Shown: in pieces, positions 1 to 8,233 of the stretch
How positions within the stretch are numbered: the stretch's first letter is position 1
Layout: each line of letters begins with the position of its first letter
Assembly: GCF_039602135.1 (NCBI RefSeq)
Contig: NZ_CP125942.1
Coordinates: 3,410,001-3,474,000, forward strand
DNA: 64,000 nucleotides
Origin: Glutamicibacter sp. B1
GTDB lineage: Bacteria; Actinomycetota; Actinomycetes; Actinomycetales; Micrococcaceae
Direction: 5' to 3'
Program-made: the position numbers and the translations under genes
Notes under the pieces: model-generated
Database searches by the model: none
What the model was told of the DNA's origin: nothing
Seen by the model: only the letters and a program-made list of their open reading frames with translations

Positions 1-6
1 TGGACA

Positions 7-339
7 ATGTCTCACGGGGACTCAGCGTTTTATGAAATTAAGTTCACTCAAGGTACCACACTCAATCGCTTCTTGCTCGATGAAATCGGTAGTCAATATT
101 GTAGGCAAAATGAAAATGACCGCATCCGCGTAATCGTGCATCTAAGTGGATTGGTAGACGTGTGCCCTGATGTGGCTGCGCACCTAAGTAAGGCACCAGA
201 ATCGACTCGATTGGCGCTCTTCGGGAACAGCCATGTCGACCAAGTGCTTTCTGGCTTTCTGATGGCTGATCTCTCCACCACTAAAATCGCGAAGTACGTC
301 ACTAGATTTGATGATGCCATCGCATTTCTAAAGGAGTAA
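7..339 (+). CDS. STAS/SpoIIAA-like small protein
   Basis: This 110-residue protein has the strand-helix alternation of SpoIIAA/STAS-like folds. A central segment reads RVIVHLSGLVDVCPD, followed by a run on sparing or restoring a small alpha/beta core (RLALFGNSHVDQVLSGFL) and a C-terminal segment ending FDDAIAFLKE, which is typical of actinobacterial STAS/SEC14-like proteins (DUF7793-like). It lies upstream of a GGDEF protein, a pairing that suggests a signalling role, but this is inference. The window begins only 6 bases before the ATG, so the start and promoter cannot be judged and the real gene may begin further upstream. No catalytic motif is visible. Confidence 0.5.
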   Translation: MSHGDSAFYEIKFTQGTTLNRFLLDEIGSQYCRQNENDRIRVIVHLSGLVDVCPDVAAHLSKAPESTRLALFGNSHVDQVLSGFLMADLSTTKIAKYVTRFDDAIAFLKE

Positions 340-794
340 TCTAATCGGATCTTCATCTGCGACCAGCTCGTTGTTAGTTCCCAGGTCGGACAAATTGCTG
401 CGAGGATGAGCAAGCGCGGACCTAAGCACAAAGCGAACACCGCTCAGAACCTCAAATGATGGACATAGCTGTACATAGTCGACGGCGGAGTCCGCGTACC
501 ATGCAGAATCGACGTCTCCGCCATTCCTGCTTACTGACGAAGTCAACCAATATCCGATATTCGTGATGCCGGATAATTTAGTTTTCAATTTTTCTCAAAT
601 GCTACGACGCGAGTATCGAGACGAATTTTATCCTGAGCTTAGATATCAATTCAGCAACTGATGGTTGTTATGCTGTTCAGCAGGAAATAGTTCCACACCA
701 GATCGCTGTTCTCGTTGAGGATTTATGTTTGATTAATTTCGAATGGTGCTCTGAGGGTATTGTCGCCTGAGCCGTATGGAGGTTAAAGCCTAAG
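340..794. other. Intergenic stretch without a clear gene
   Basis: About 455 bases separate the STAS-like gene from the GGDEF gene. An open frame on the minus strand (328-588, 86 codons) was noticed but has no recognisable motif, no clear ribosome binding site, and overlaps the preceding gene's stop. It could be the remnant of a lost gene. The segment is more AT-rich than the surrounding genes near 580-740. The likely promoter of the GGDEF gene lies here, and a GGAGG ribosome binding site sits at 778-782. Confidence 0.4.
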
Positions 795-1763
795 ATGACA
801 CGCATGGCGAAAGATGCGCAGGTATTTAACGGTGCTCAGATATTCACCGATTCGGCCGAACAGGCTATTTCTTACCTTAAAAAGCATACTCCGCTGACAG
901 ATTGGTCAGTTTCTCGTGTGATCGATGGAGAGCAGGTCCACTTGCATGTGCAGCAGGATCAGTTGCTCAAACCTGGTCTACGTGTTGAGTGGGAGGAATC
1001 TTTATGCAGTCGGATGGCCAATGGAGCTGCTCATATTGTGGACAATACGCAGCTAGATCCTGACTATTCGGGTATGCGATTTTCAGCCGAGGTGGGGGCC
1101 TATGCCGGGTACACCATCAATGATGACCGGGATGAGATGTTTGGTGTCCTGTGCGGGGTGCGCACCGATCCACTCACTGAAGGAGAGAAAATAGATGAAG
1201 AACTCGTTGCCCTCATCAGTTCACTTCTATCTGCCCAATTGAAGTTAGCAAGAGTAGCTGATAGAGAACGGCGAAATTGTGAGCTATCCGATGCCTTGGC
1301 GCAAACAGATGCTTTGACTGGTCTGTTGAACCGACGCGGCTGGGATAAGATCGTCAGTGATGCGCAAGAACGACTCGACGCTTTTGGCGATTCCGTCTCG
1401 GTTGCTGTGATAGACCTCAACGGACTTAAGCAGGTCAATGACAGCCAAGGTCATGCAGCTGGAGATTTATTGTTGCGGCGCACTGGTGAGATCCTGAGAG
1501 GCAAAAGCAGTGAGTCCTGCCGCGTCGCTCGATATGGGGGTGATGAGTTCATGATTTTGGCCAACGGAGTAGCTCCATCCCAGACAGAGGCTTATTTCTC
1601 AGTATTCAAAGAGTCCTTAGAAGAGGCAGGGATTCCTGCAGCCATGGGATTCTATTCAGCTCAGCCAGGTAGTACCAACATTGATCAGTGCATTGCCGCG
1701 GCTGATGCTTTAATGTATCAGCAGAAATATCAGAGTCGCGTTCGTGCCAGGAAAAACAGCTAA
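795..1763 (+). CDS. GAF-GGDEF diguanylate cyclase
   Basis: The product is a predicted cytosolic diguanylate cyclase making cyclic di-GMP from two GTP. Residues 20-150 form a GAF-like sensor. Residues 170-315 form the GGDEF domain, beginning with TDALTGLLNRRG and carrying the intact signature RYGGDEF at about 247-252, so catalysis is plausible. No RxxD inhibitory site is seen five residues before the signature, so product inhibition through a classical I-site is unlikely. No membrane segment or HAMP domain is present, which fits a soluble sensor. The ATG follows GGAGG at 778-782 with long spacing; a second ATG at 804 is possible. Confidence 0.85.
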   Translation: MTRMAKDAQVFNGAQIFTDSAEQAISYLKKHTPLTDWSVSRVIDGEQVHLHVQQDQLLKPGLRVEWEESLCSRMANGAAHIVDNTQLDPDYSGMRFSAEVGAYAGYTINDDRDEMFGVLCGVRTDPLTEGEKIDEELVALISSLLSAQLKLARVADRERRNCELSDALAQTDALTGLLNRRGWDKIVSDAQERLDAFGDSVSVAVIDLNGLKQVNDSQGHAAGDLLLRRTGEILRGKSSESCRVARYGGDEFMILANGVAPSQTEAYFSVFKESLEEAGIPAAMGFYSAQPGSTNIDQCIAAADALMYQQKYQSRVRARKNS

Positions 1764-2051
1764 TAGGCTGTCCTTGCAACGGCCTTTAGAGAACTATATC
1801 CATCTAAATGCGCTCTTGCCAGGAAGATCTCTAGATCGAAAACTGTGTTCACTAATATCATTACTGACATGCTATTTTGCTGATCTTATCTACCTCTGCG
1901 ACCGCTTCTTTGGACGGAATTCGTTCGCCGATAACCTCCGTTATGTAAAGTGAAGGCTGTTGTATTGTAAGAACATGCGCACTCGCGGTCCCCTCGATAA
2001 TCCATTGGTAAGGCACCTCCGCAAGTCCTAGTCGAACAGCATGTAGGGTAA

Positions 2052-2936
2052 CTAGTTTTCAGTTGATTTCATTCGCTCAAGATCGTAGGTGTCGAACTCG
2101 TCGATCCTCAGTAATCCAACATCAATAATCGTCATTTCCGGAAGCCGCATATATCCAAGTTCTTGGCTCCTCATTAACTTGTATGGAGTCATCCATACGA
2201 TGAAATCGGCACCCGATTCTAGAATGATGCTCATGAAAGCCTGATCGCAATACCAATTGTGAGGTCGGCCGACCATCCCTAAGCCGAATGCCGATCCCTC
2301 TGACCGTGACTCGAAGTAAGCGCTTGACTCGTCAAACACTAAATATCCCAATGAGGCACCAGCGAGTTGGGCGCGGTAATGCGCATTGTTCCGCGCATGT
2401 TTTCGTATATTACGTGCGAAGTGCTCTACGTAGGAACTGTAGTTATGGTCTCGATCAGTTCCGAGCCCGCTGCTGACGTTAGTGACGATCCGTGCATTAG
2501 GGAATATTTCGAGCAACCCTGACTCCTGAAGCTCCGCGACGAATTCGGCCTCATTGCTTCGAGATCTGTCTTTCCGTCTTTTGCCCGTACGCACATGATC
2601 ATCGACTTTCATCTCTTCCAGCAAGAACAATGCTTCCGGACTGGTGCACTCGAAGTCTGGACGCTCGCGCTTCTTAAAGGAGCCATCGCGAAGTGCTAAT
2701 AGCACACGCCTCCCCAGCTCACTCTCGCTCGGATAGAAATAGATGTTCGTGTCACGGACCGCTGCCGTTTGGTCGATCACTTCTTGCTCATCTTTGTATG
2801 CGATTCGCGTCGACAGCGATTGCCGTTGTGCCGGTTCAGACCGCGCCTGTTGTTTGCGAGTTCGTCTTCCGTTCCCCACCATGCATTTCCTTAGTTCTTG
2901 TAGCTCATAGCGTCGAGGCGGACGATTCTTGCTCAA
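2052..2936 (-). CDS. Hypothetical protein of unknown function
   Basis: This 294-residue protein is not recognised. The N-terminal third is very basic (NRPPRRYELQELRKC, then NGRRTRKQQARSEPAQRQ), suggesting nucleic-acid contact or a disordered tail. The middle holds acidic and basic stretches, and the C-terminal half is mixed alpha/beta with conserved-looking aromatic segments (GRPHNWYCDQAFMSII, DFIVWMTPYKLM). No membrane segment, signal peptide or known catalytic motif is visible. It lies downstream of, and on the same strand as, the HEPN-motif protein at 3027-4265 with about 90 bases between them. The two may be co-transcribed as an accessory pair; function is unknown. Confidence 0.55.
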   Translation of the reverse strand: MSKNRPPRRYELQELRKCMVGNGRRTRKQQARSEPAQRQSLSTRIAYKDEQEVIDQTAAVRDTNIYFYPSESELGRRVLLALRDGSFKKRERPDFECTSPEALFLLEEMKVDDHVRTGKRRKDRSRSNEAEFVAELQESGLLEIFPNARIVTNVSSGLGTDRDHNYSSYVEHFARNIRKHARNNAHYRAQLAGASLGYLVFDESSAYFESRSEGSAFGLGMVGRPHNWYCDQAFMSIILESGADFIVWMTPYKLMRSQELGYMRLPEMTIIDVGLLRIDEFDTYDLERMKSTEN

Positions 2937-3026
2937 ATCTTCATCGCCCCATAGGTTTCTCTGAGTCTAATTTTGATCGTATGACGCGATTTGCTCGATC
3001 AGAACCCTAAATCTAAGTGGTTTCGT

Positions 3027-4265
3027 TTACTGAGGCTTCAAAAAATGAGAGGGGCCATACAGGGATAGAGTCCAGCGTCCTTGCTCCCATTCAGCCGTTG
3101 CATGCCCTGTATCGTCAGTGTGTACCCAACGGAGATCGGTTCGATAAGTCTCGCCGTTCACAATGAGTTCAACATCGGTGTGCGCAACGGCGGCTGCTAC
3201 GTGACGGACTCGAAGTATCCGCCACGAGGTGAGCTCTAATGACTGATAAAGGCTTTTGGCTTCGACTGCAAGTTTTCCTACGGACGAGCGAATACTTCCA
3301 GGTTCCAGAAAGAACGAACCAAGCGGTCCCCAATGCTTCTTTGTCCACCGGTCCAAGAACTCCGTGCACACCGCAACAACATTAGACGAGGTCTCGTTCA
3401 ATTGCTCTGCTTCATATTCGCAGGGCTCCCACATCTCGATCTTGACTTTTTGCTCTCGAGCAACGCTCCATTGTGAAACTACTTCTCGCAGCGTCGGCGC
3501 TGGTACGAACGGTTTAGCCTGACGATCGCGCGCTTCGGCCCAGTCTGCGACTGCGAATAGACGGTTCCAAGCTTTCGTTGCGACCACTTCGTTGTCGTAA
3601 TCAGTAAGCATGCCGTGCATGATCCCATTGCGGAACAGTTCGGTTACTTCTGACGTATCAGTTCTTCTGAACCCCTTACGGAATGTCTGATGTGCGTGGC
3701 TAAGACCCATATGATGGCCAACCACGCTGTCCCAAGCCACCATTTCCTCGACAGGACGCGCATGTAGCCCTTGACTCGAAGATTTTTCAAGGTCGTTCAC
3801 GAACCCATCCATCATCGCTAGCAAGACAAGCACGGTACTGTAGTAGCGGTGCTCCTGGTAGTCAGCTAGCGCCTTCTGAAGCAACGGTAGGCGTGGGCGC
3901 ATGGCATCAAAGCGATGTAGACGACGGAGTGACAATTTGATCCTATCGGGGCTCTTAAAGTACTCGATAAGCCGACATTCGGCAGTTGAAGGATCTTCAG
4001 TGTCGATGACATGCTCGATAGCTGGCAGATTGAAGTCACCTGTAAACACCCAGTTCCGTTTGCCAAGGAGAGCATAGAAAGCATCGACAATGCCGACCGT
4101 CCGTTGCTGTTCAGCCTGCAGTTCCTTGATCTGATTTCGTTGTTCCTTCGGAAGCAGTAAGCCCATTAGCTTAAATCCCGCAATAAGCTGTTCCGACTCT
4201 TTGAAAGAAGGAAGGTCTGCCGCCGAACCATACGGCGCAATATTAGGTAAATCAACCATGGTCAT
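3027..4265 (-). CDS. HEPN-motif hypothetical protein
   Basis: This protein of about 412 residues is predicted to be soluble. A helical central region contains STVLVLLAMMDGFVNDLE and then LFRNGIMHGML. The RNGIMH hexapeptide (about R212 to H217) matches the R-x4-H signature of HEPN domains, whose members are often RNases in toxin-antitoxin and abortive-infection systems. The C-terminal third is beta-rich and has no motif I know. I chose ATG 4265 over the TTG at 4289; ATG 4259 is also possible and no strong ribosome site decides. A serine-recombinase relic nearby suggests mobile surroundings. HEPN folds also occur in non-toxic proteins, so nuclease activity is inference. Confidence 0.55.
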   Translation of the reverse strand: MTMVDLPNIAPYGSAADLPSFKESEQLIAGFKLMGLLLPKEQRNQIKELQAEQQRTVGIVDAFYALLGKRNWVFTGDFNLPAIEHVIDTEDPSTAECRLIEYFKSPDRIKLSLRRLHRFDAMRPRLPLLQKALADYQEHRYYSTVLVLLAMMDGFVNDLEKSSSQGLHARPVEEMVAWDSVVGHHMGLSHAHQTFRKGFRRTDTSEVTELFRNGIMHGMLTDYDNEVVATKAWNRLFAVADWAEARDRQAKPFVPAPTLREVVSQWSVAREQKVKIEMWEPCEYEAEQLNETSSNVVAVCTEFLDRWTKKHWGPLGSFFLEPGSIRSSVGKLAVEAKSLYQSLELTSWRILRVRHVAAAVAHTDVELIVNGETYRTDLRWVHTDDTGHATAEWEQGRWTLSLYGPSHFLKPQ

Positions 4266-4312
4266 GAGGGTAACCTGATTCGCCCACAAAATCCCAGAGA
4301 CTCAAATAGGAT

Positions 4313-4507
4313 ATGAGCCGCGAGCCTTACCTAGCTCAGGAGGCGGGCAAGGAAGGGGCAAAACCCTTCTTTCCGAGCAAAAATATCCACACGAATCTAG
4401 ACGAACACCGTAAATCACTATTGTCGGTAAAGGACATCGAAGCCTCGGCGAGATATGACGGCGATCCGATTAATTCCGAGATGGATAAGTGGCTAAAGGG
4501 ACTCTAA
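4313..4507 (+). CDS. Small hypothetical protein, uncertain
   Basis: A 64-codon frame diverges from the HEPN-motif gene and starts with ATG about 8 bases after a weak AATAGG. The peptide is hydrophilic (MSREPYLAQEAGKEGAKPFF, ending MDKWLKGL) and matches no family I recognise. It could be the truncated remnant of a longer protein or spurious. Its position directly opposite the HEPN-motif gene makes a small partner, such as an antitoxin, conceivable, but nothing in the sequence shows this. Confidence 0.25.
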   Translation: MSREPYLAQEAGKEGAKPFFPSKNIHTNLDEHRKSLLSVKDIEASARYDGDPINSEMDKWLKGL

Positions 4508-4744
4508 CCCTAGCGTTCCCAAAGTCAGACAGAGAAATCTTGAACTTTGCAACTCTAAGTTCAAGACGTCTCGATCGAGTATCACAATCATTCGTTTATG
4601 ACACACCATCTTGCTTTCTGTGTTGAAGATCCTTGACAGTGGAAAACTCAGTAGATTTTTAAGTTCGTTTGGTCGCAAAACCCAGTGTCACAAACTATGC
4701 GTCGGAATAGTGGCCGCGCCACGAGTATTGATACATCTAGAGTC

Positions 4745-5305
4745 ATGGGACACCTCCTCGGATACGCCAGAGTTTCCACCGGCGACCAAGATGCGCAACT
4801 TCAGCTCGATGCATTGACTAACGACGGCTGCTATCGCATCTTTACAGACACTGCCTCCGGCGCTCTTGAGTCACGTCCAGAGCTTGATAAGCTCCTGGAC
4901 CAGGTTCGCCCCGGAGACACTCTCGTAGTCTGGCGCCTGGACCGACTCGGCCGGTCCATCCGTCACCTGATTAACCACACGGACGCCTTGCAGCAACAAG
5001 GCATTGAGTTCAAGTCCCTGTAGGAGAATATCGATACCAGTTCTTCCGGTGGCCGGCTCGTGTTCAACATCTTTGCTTCCTTGGCGGAATTTGAGCGAGA
5101 CCTCATCCGTGAACGCACCAATGCCGGCTTAGCTGCGGCACGTGCCCGTGGACGTACCGGCGGCCGCCCCTCCTCCCTCTCCCCCGACAAGCTGCGTCCC
5201 GCGAAGAGTCTGTATGAGCAGAAGGACATGACGGTCGCGCAAATTGGTGAAGTTCTGGGTGTCAGCCGCAGCACCGTTTATCGGGCGCTGAGACGCAACG
5301 CTTAG
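4745..5305 (+). pseudogene. Serine recombinase/invertase (Pin-like), amber-interrupted
   Basis: The frame encodes a resolvase/invertase family protein: GYARVSTGDQD with the nucleophilic serine at the N-terminus, WRLDRLGRS, then LVFNIFASLAEFERDLIRERT and a C-terminal helix-turn-helix (TVAQIGEVLGVSRSTVYRALRR). A TAG at 5021-5023 splits it in the same frame, between FKSL and ENIDTSSSGG. At this place the family usually has a sense codon such as Gln or Thr, so one C-to-T change of CAG would explain it. The two halves have 92 codons before and 93 after the stop, so both are otherwise complete. The start is ATG 4745, just before the catalytic segment. It is probably dead unless the stop is read through. 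Confidence 0.85.
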
Positions 5306-5349
5306 GAGTGAACCTTTCGAATGTAACGGCTACTCTTGGATCGAAACAA

Positions 5350-5919
5350 TCAGGCTCCGATCTCCGAATAACCGAGAATTTCTCCATGAACATCCTCGAC
5401 CGTGATCTCCACTCGTAAACGTTCAATGAGTAGCTGGGCACCAAGGCCCCTCTGAACATGCTCCAGGATCTCCCGTTCGATCTGCTGAACGGTAGCTTCG
5501 GTGAGCATGCTGACGGTGCATCTAACCAGCCACTGAACATGAGGTATTTTCGTGTCCGTGGCCTTAACCTCGGTGTAGTTCAACTGGGCAGTTTGGGATC
5601 GCGAGAACTGCTGCCTAATGCTGCTGATAATCTCGCTCGCTGGGACACGTACAATTTCTCCCGTGTCACCAGAAGCAGCTTCCCAAGTCCTCTGCATAGG
5701 TCGCAGTTTTGAAATCTTGGCCAGAACAGTGCTAGTTATGTCAGCGCCGTCGGCGAAGCGATCTTCGCCTCTAAGCTGATCCAGGACAGTAGCGGTTTGG
5801 TCCTTGAGACGGCGTCGTTCTTGATGGCACCATCGGCATTCGAGCTCATGCAGGTCTGGTGCGTCATCAAGCTTATGAAGTACGTCCTCTATCGTGCGTC
5901 CGCAGGGAAGATTTTTCAT
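5350..5919 (-). CDS. Anti-sigma-like protein with Asp23-like C-terminal domain
   Basis: This 189-residue protein overlaps the ECF sigma gene by ATGA (5916-5919), which fits a cognate anti-sigma factor. The N-terminus has a zinc-finger-like arrangement (LPCGRT, then DLHELECRWCHQE with closely spaced Cys and His), as in ZAS anti-sigma proteins. The C-terminal part (about 125-185) reads WLVRCTVSMLTEATVQQ, a long amphipathic helix, and RLRVEITVEDVHGE. This is the same strand-helix-strand order as the neighbouring Asp23 proteins (IVVSYGFSIVEVSG, helix, EVNVDVTDVH). I infer a fusion linking the sigma factor to the Asp23 envelope machinery. No membrane segment is seen. Confidence 0.65.
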   Translation of the reverse strand: MKNLPCGRTIEDVLHKLDDAPDLHELECRWCHQERRRLKDQTATVLDQLRGEDRFADGADITSTVLAKISKLRPMQRTWEAASGDTGEIVRVPASEIISSIRQQFSRSQTAQLNYTEVKATDTKIPHVQWLVRCTVSMLTEATVQQIEREILEHVQRGLGAQLLIERLRVEITVEDVHGEILGYSEIGA

Positions 5920-6458
5920 GACACCGCCTCAATAATTGCCTTGCGCGCCCGGGCGACCCGCCCTCGAATAGTTGATTCCGACGTGTTGGCGATTGCGGCA
6001 GCTTGCTCATAGGTCATTCCCTCAAGGCATACCAGAACAAAAGCCTGCTTCAAGGTCGAAGGAAGCTTAGCGACGATACCCCATGCCATGTCAACCTCAC
6101 TTCGTTGTACGGCCAAGTATTCGGGTGAAAGATGCTCCGGCGCCGGGTGGCCAGAGAATTCTTCAGCATCAACAACGTGAACCCGATTTTGAGCAGAACG
6201 AACTCGATCCAAGCAAACATTCCTTGCCATCCGGAAAATCCACGTCTTGAAGGCACCATTAGCCTTGAGCGTATGCAGGTTCTTCCACGCTTTGATCCAA
6301 ACTTCCTGCACAGCGTCGTCCGCGTCCTGCCAATTCTCAAAGAAGGAACGACAATATCTCCCAAGCCCCGGTGTTAATTCGGCAACGAGCACCCCGAAAG
6401 CTTCTGGATCGCCCTCACGGGATCGGCCCACGATCGCCAGCCGCTCTAATTCGTCCAC
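5916..6458 (-). CDS. ECF-type RNA polymerase sigma factor
   Basis: The product is a group 4 (ECF) sigma factor. Region 2 covers FGVLVAELTPGLGRYCR to NWQDADDAVQEVWIKAWKN and FKTWIFRMARNVCLDRVRS. Region 4 covers LPSTLKQAFVLVCLEGMTYE and the helix-turn-helix AIANTSESTIRGRVARARK. I prefer the GTG at 6458, behind AAGGGGG at 6463-6469, over the GTG at 6485, which lacks a good ribosome site. It is translationally coupled to the anti-sigma-like gene and diverges from the Asp23 operon over about 110 bases, so that operon is its most likely target. Confidence 0.85.
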   Translation of the reverse strand: MDELERLAIVGRSREGDPEAFGVLVAELTPGLGRYCRSFFENWQDADDAVQEVWIKAWKNLHTLKANGAFKTWIFRMARNVCLDRVRSAQNRVHVVDAEEFSGHPAPEHLSPEYLAVQRSEVDMAWGIVAKLPSTLKQAFVLVCLEGMTYEQAAAIANTSESTIRGRVARARKAIIEAVS

Positions 6459-6570
6459 ACAACCCCCTTGTGTGATGCAGATCACTTATCTTGTGTGTGA
6501 GGATATTGGTACGGACCTCGTCTGTATGAGTGTAAGCGAAAAAGTTTCCCTCGATATAGGAGCGAAGAAC

Positions 6571-7077
6571 ATGGCACAGCCAATGTCGAACGATAAGATC
6601 ATCAAGCCAACCGGCGAGGAACTGGAACGCCAGGAAAAGCGCCAAGGGAACCACGAAGCGTCAGCGGAACAGCCTTCTGGTCCATTGCACACCGAGCTGG
6701 GCAAGACGACCATTGAAGACCGAGTCGTTCAGAAAATCGCCAGCATTGCAGCACGCGAAGTGCCCGGGGTATACGCAATGGGTAATGCAGCACGGCGAAC
6801 TTTCAATTCCCTTGCAGAACGAATTCCGGGTGCCTCGGCGAACACCTCCGGCGGAGTGAGCGTGGAAAAGGGAGAGCAGCAGACCGCCATCGACGTCTCC
6901 ATCGTCGTCTCTTATGGTTTCTCTATTGTGGAGGTCTCCGGGGATATCCGCTCGAACATTGTTTCCCAGGTGGAACGTGCTACAGGACTGGAAGTCATTG
7001 AAGTGAATGTCGATGTCACCGACGTCCACCTGCCAGAAGATGACGAAGACGACGAGCCGCGAGAAGACCTAAAGTAA
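6571..7077 (+). CDS. Asp23/Gls24 family envelope stress protein
   Basis: This 168-residue Asp23 (alkaline shock protein) family member has a hydrophilic N-terminal tail of about 45 residues. The core then runs from KTTIEDRVVQKIASIAAREV and VPGVYAM to IEVNVDVTDVHLPEDDEDDE. The acidic tail is unusual. Family members coat the inner face of the membrane through AmaP/DUF2273-type anchors; the anchor candidates follow in this operon. The ATG at 6571 follows AGGAG (6558-6562) at 8 bases and excludes a long upstream in-frame extension that would run through the sigma gene. It is the first gene of a five-gene run (6571-8815). Confidence 0.85.
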   Translation: MAQPMSNDKIIKPTGEELERQEKRQGNHEASAEQPSGPLHTELGKTTIEDRVVQKIASIAAREVPGVYAMGNAARRTFNSLAERIPGASANTSGGVSVEKGEQQTAIDVSIVVSYGFSIVEVSGDIRSNIVSQVERATGLEVIEVNVDVTDVHLPEDDEDDEPREDLK

Positions 7078-7129
7078 GAAAACTCGAAGTAGGCCGCAAC
7101 ACTGCCGATGGGCAACGAAAGGAATACCC

Positions 7130-7306
7130 ATGGATAAGCTCAGGTGGGGACTAGTCATAGGGCTAGTAGCCGGACTGCTCATAGCGTTTGGCTCATTCAC
7201 CCAGTTCATAGTCGTAGCATTCTTCGTGCTCATCGGTGGTGTGGTCGGCTGGTTCCTGCAGACCCGCGTCGACTGGGAGCGTGTGTTCATTAGCCGTCGG
7301 CGGTGA
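7130..7306 (+). CDS. DUF2273-like small membrane protein
   Basis: A 58-codon gene, MDKLRWGLVIGLVAGLL at the N-terminus and QTRVDWERVFISRRR at the C-terminus, with two hydrophobic segments (about 7-22 and 25-45) and a basic end. Size, composition and position between two Asp23 genes match the DUF2273 peptides found in Asp23 loci of Gram-positive bacteria. AAAGGA lies 6 bases before the ATG. Its TGA overlaps the GTG start of the next gene (GTGA at 7303-7306), so translation is coupled. It probably anchors Asp23 proteins to the membrane; this is inferred from family context. Confidence 0.8.
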   Translation: MDKLRWGLVIGLVAGLLIAFGSFTQFIVVAFFVLIGGVVGWFLQTRVDWERVFISRRR

Positions 7307-7683
7307 TCAATATGGCGACAAATAGTGCCACCGTGGGTGTTACTACCGTGAATAACCAGATCTATTCCAAGATTGCGGCAAAAGCGGCCTCCAAGATCCC
7401 TGGAGTCGGAGCCAGCTCTGGCGGCCTATTGCAATTGGGCAAACCACGCGATATTACAGGGAAACCTACTGCTACAGCAGAGGTTCTCGGCGGTGCCGTA
7501 GCAGTCGAGTTGAAAGTCGGCATTCGATACCCGCTGAGCTTGCAGCAAACCTGCGAGGCCATACGTCAACAAGTGACAGATGAGCTCGTTCAATTCCTTG
7601 GCGCTTCATCCGTCCAAGTCGACATCGATGTTGCATGGCTTCATGCAGCTTCAACCAATGCTGAGAAGAGGAGGCTGCGATGA
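7303..7683 (+). CDS. Second Asp23/Gls24 family protein
   Basis: A 126-residue Asp23 family protein without the long acidic tail of its upstream paralogue: IYSKIAAKAASKIPGVGAS, AVAVELKVGIRYPLSL, then a helix and ASSVQVDIDVAWLH. The start may be GTG 7303, overlapping the DUF2273 stop, or ATG 7312. It overlaps the following gene by ATGA (7680-7683). Two different Asp23 proteins in one operon, with small membrane proteins between and after them, suggest a heteromeric layer under the membrane. Confidence 0.8.
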   Translation: MINMATNSATVGVTTVNNQIYSKIAAKAASKIPGVGASSGGLLQLGKPRDITGKPTATAEVLGGAVAVELKVGIRYPLSLQQTCEAIRQQVTDELVQFLGASSVQVDIDVAWLHAASTNAEKRRLR

Positions 7684-8231
7684 GCAGATTTTGGCATGTT
7701 CGCAGTGCTCGAACTGCAACCCTGCTCAGTACCTGCCTGTTGTTATTAGGCATCTCAACTACATTCCTGGTGATTTGCCTAATCAGAGTATCTAGCGGTT
7801 CTTGGCCGAGCTGGATAACCGGATTTCTGGATTCTGCTAAGAATATTGTTTGGGAAAATAGCAGTTTGCTGGCCTTAGCTATTGGCGTCGCCGTTATCGG
7901 TCTGGTTCTGTTGATTGCCGCTTTGGTCCCGGGAAAGCGCAGGACAGCACTGCTTGAATGGGATTCTGTCCACGAACACGAGGAGTGGGTTGCGGATAAC
8001 CGCGGCTTGGCTAATCTGGCGCGTTATGAAGCAGAGCGTACTGATGGGGTGGGCGGCTCCTCGCCCATATTGCGGGGTAGGAAGCTGCATGTCGGCGTTT
8101 CCACTCCGGTGCATGAAACCAAAGATATTTCGCAGTCGGTGCAAGCGAACGTCCAGGAAGCCCTATCGGCCATCCCGTTAGCACATTCGATAAGCGTCAG
8201 CGTCAAAGCAACTACCCGAGGAGGGCAGTAG
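7680..8231 (+). CDS. DUF6286-like membrane protein
   Basis: This 183-residue protein has two transmembrane segments (about 14-36 and 62-83) followed by a basic patch (VPGKRRTALLEWD) and a cytosolic C-terminal domain of about 95 residues. That domain ends in an Asp23-like strand-helix-strand (KLHVGVSTPVHETKD, helix, HSISVSVKATTRGG). The architecture fits DUF6286 proteins of actinobacterial Asp23 loci. It is translationally coupled to the upstream Asp23 gene and 2 bases from the next gene. It probably tethers Asp23 proteins to the membrane. Confidence 0.7.
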   Translation: MSRFWHVRSARTATLLSTCLLLLGISTTFLVICLIRVSSGSWPSWITGFLDSAKNIVWENSSLLALAIGVAVIGLVLLIAALVPGKRRTALLEWDSVHEHEEWVADNRGLANLARYEAERTDGVGGSSPILRGRKLHVGVSTPVHETKDISQSVQANVQEALSAIPLAHSISVSVKATTRGGQ

Positions 8232-8233
8232 AT

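Noticed and set aside
328..588. 86-codon minus-strand frame after the STAS-like gene
   Set aside because: No ribosome site, no motif, and overlap with the preceding gene; listed only as part of the intergenic stretch.
1744..1953. 69-codon frame after the GGDEF gene
   Set aside because: It overlaps the GGDEF gene end, lacks a ribosome site and shows no family features.
2693..3010. Plus-strand frame opposite the 2052-2936 gene
   Set aside because: Shadow of the minus-strand gene with Cys/His/Ser-rich, non-protein-like composition.
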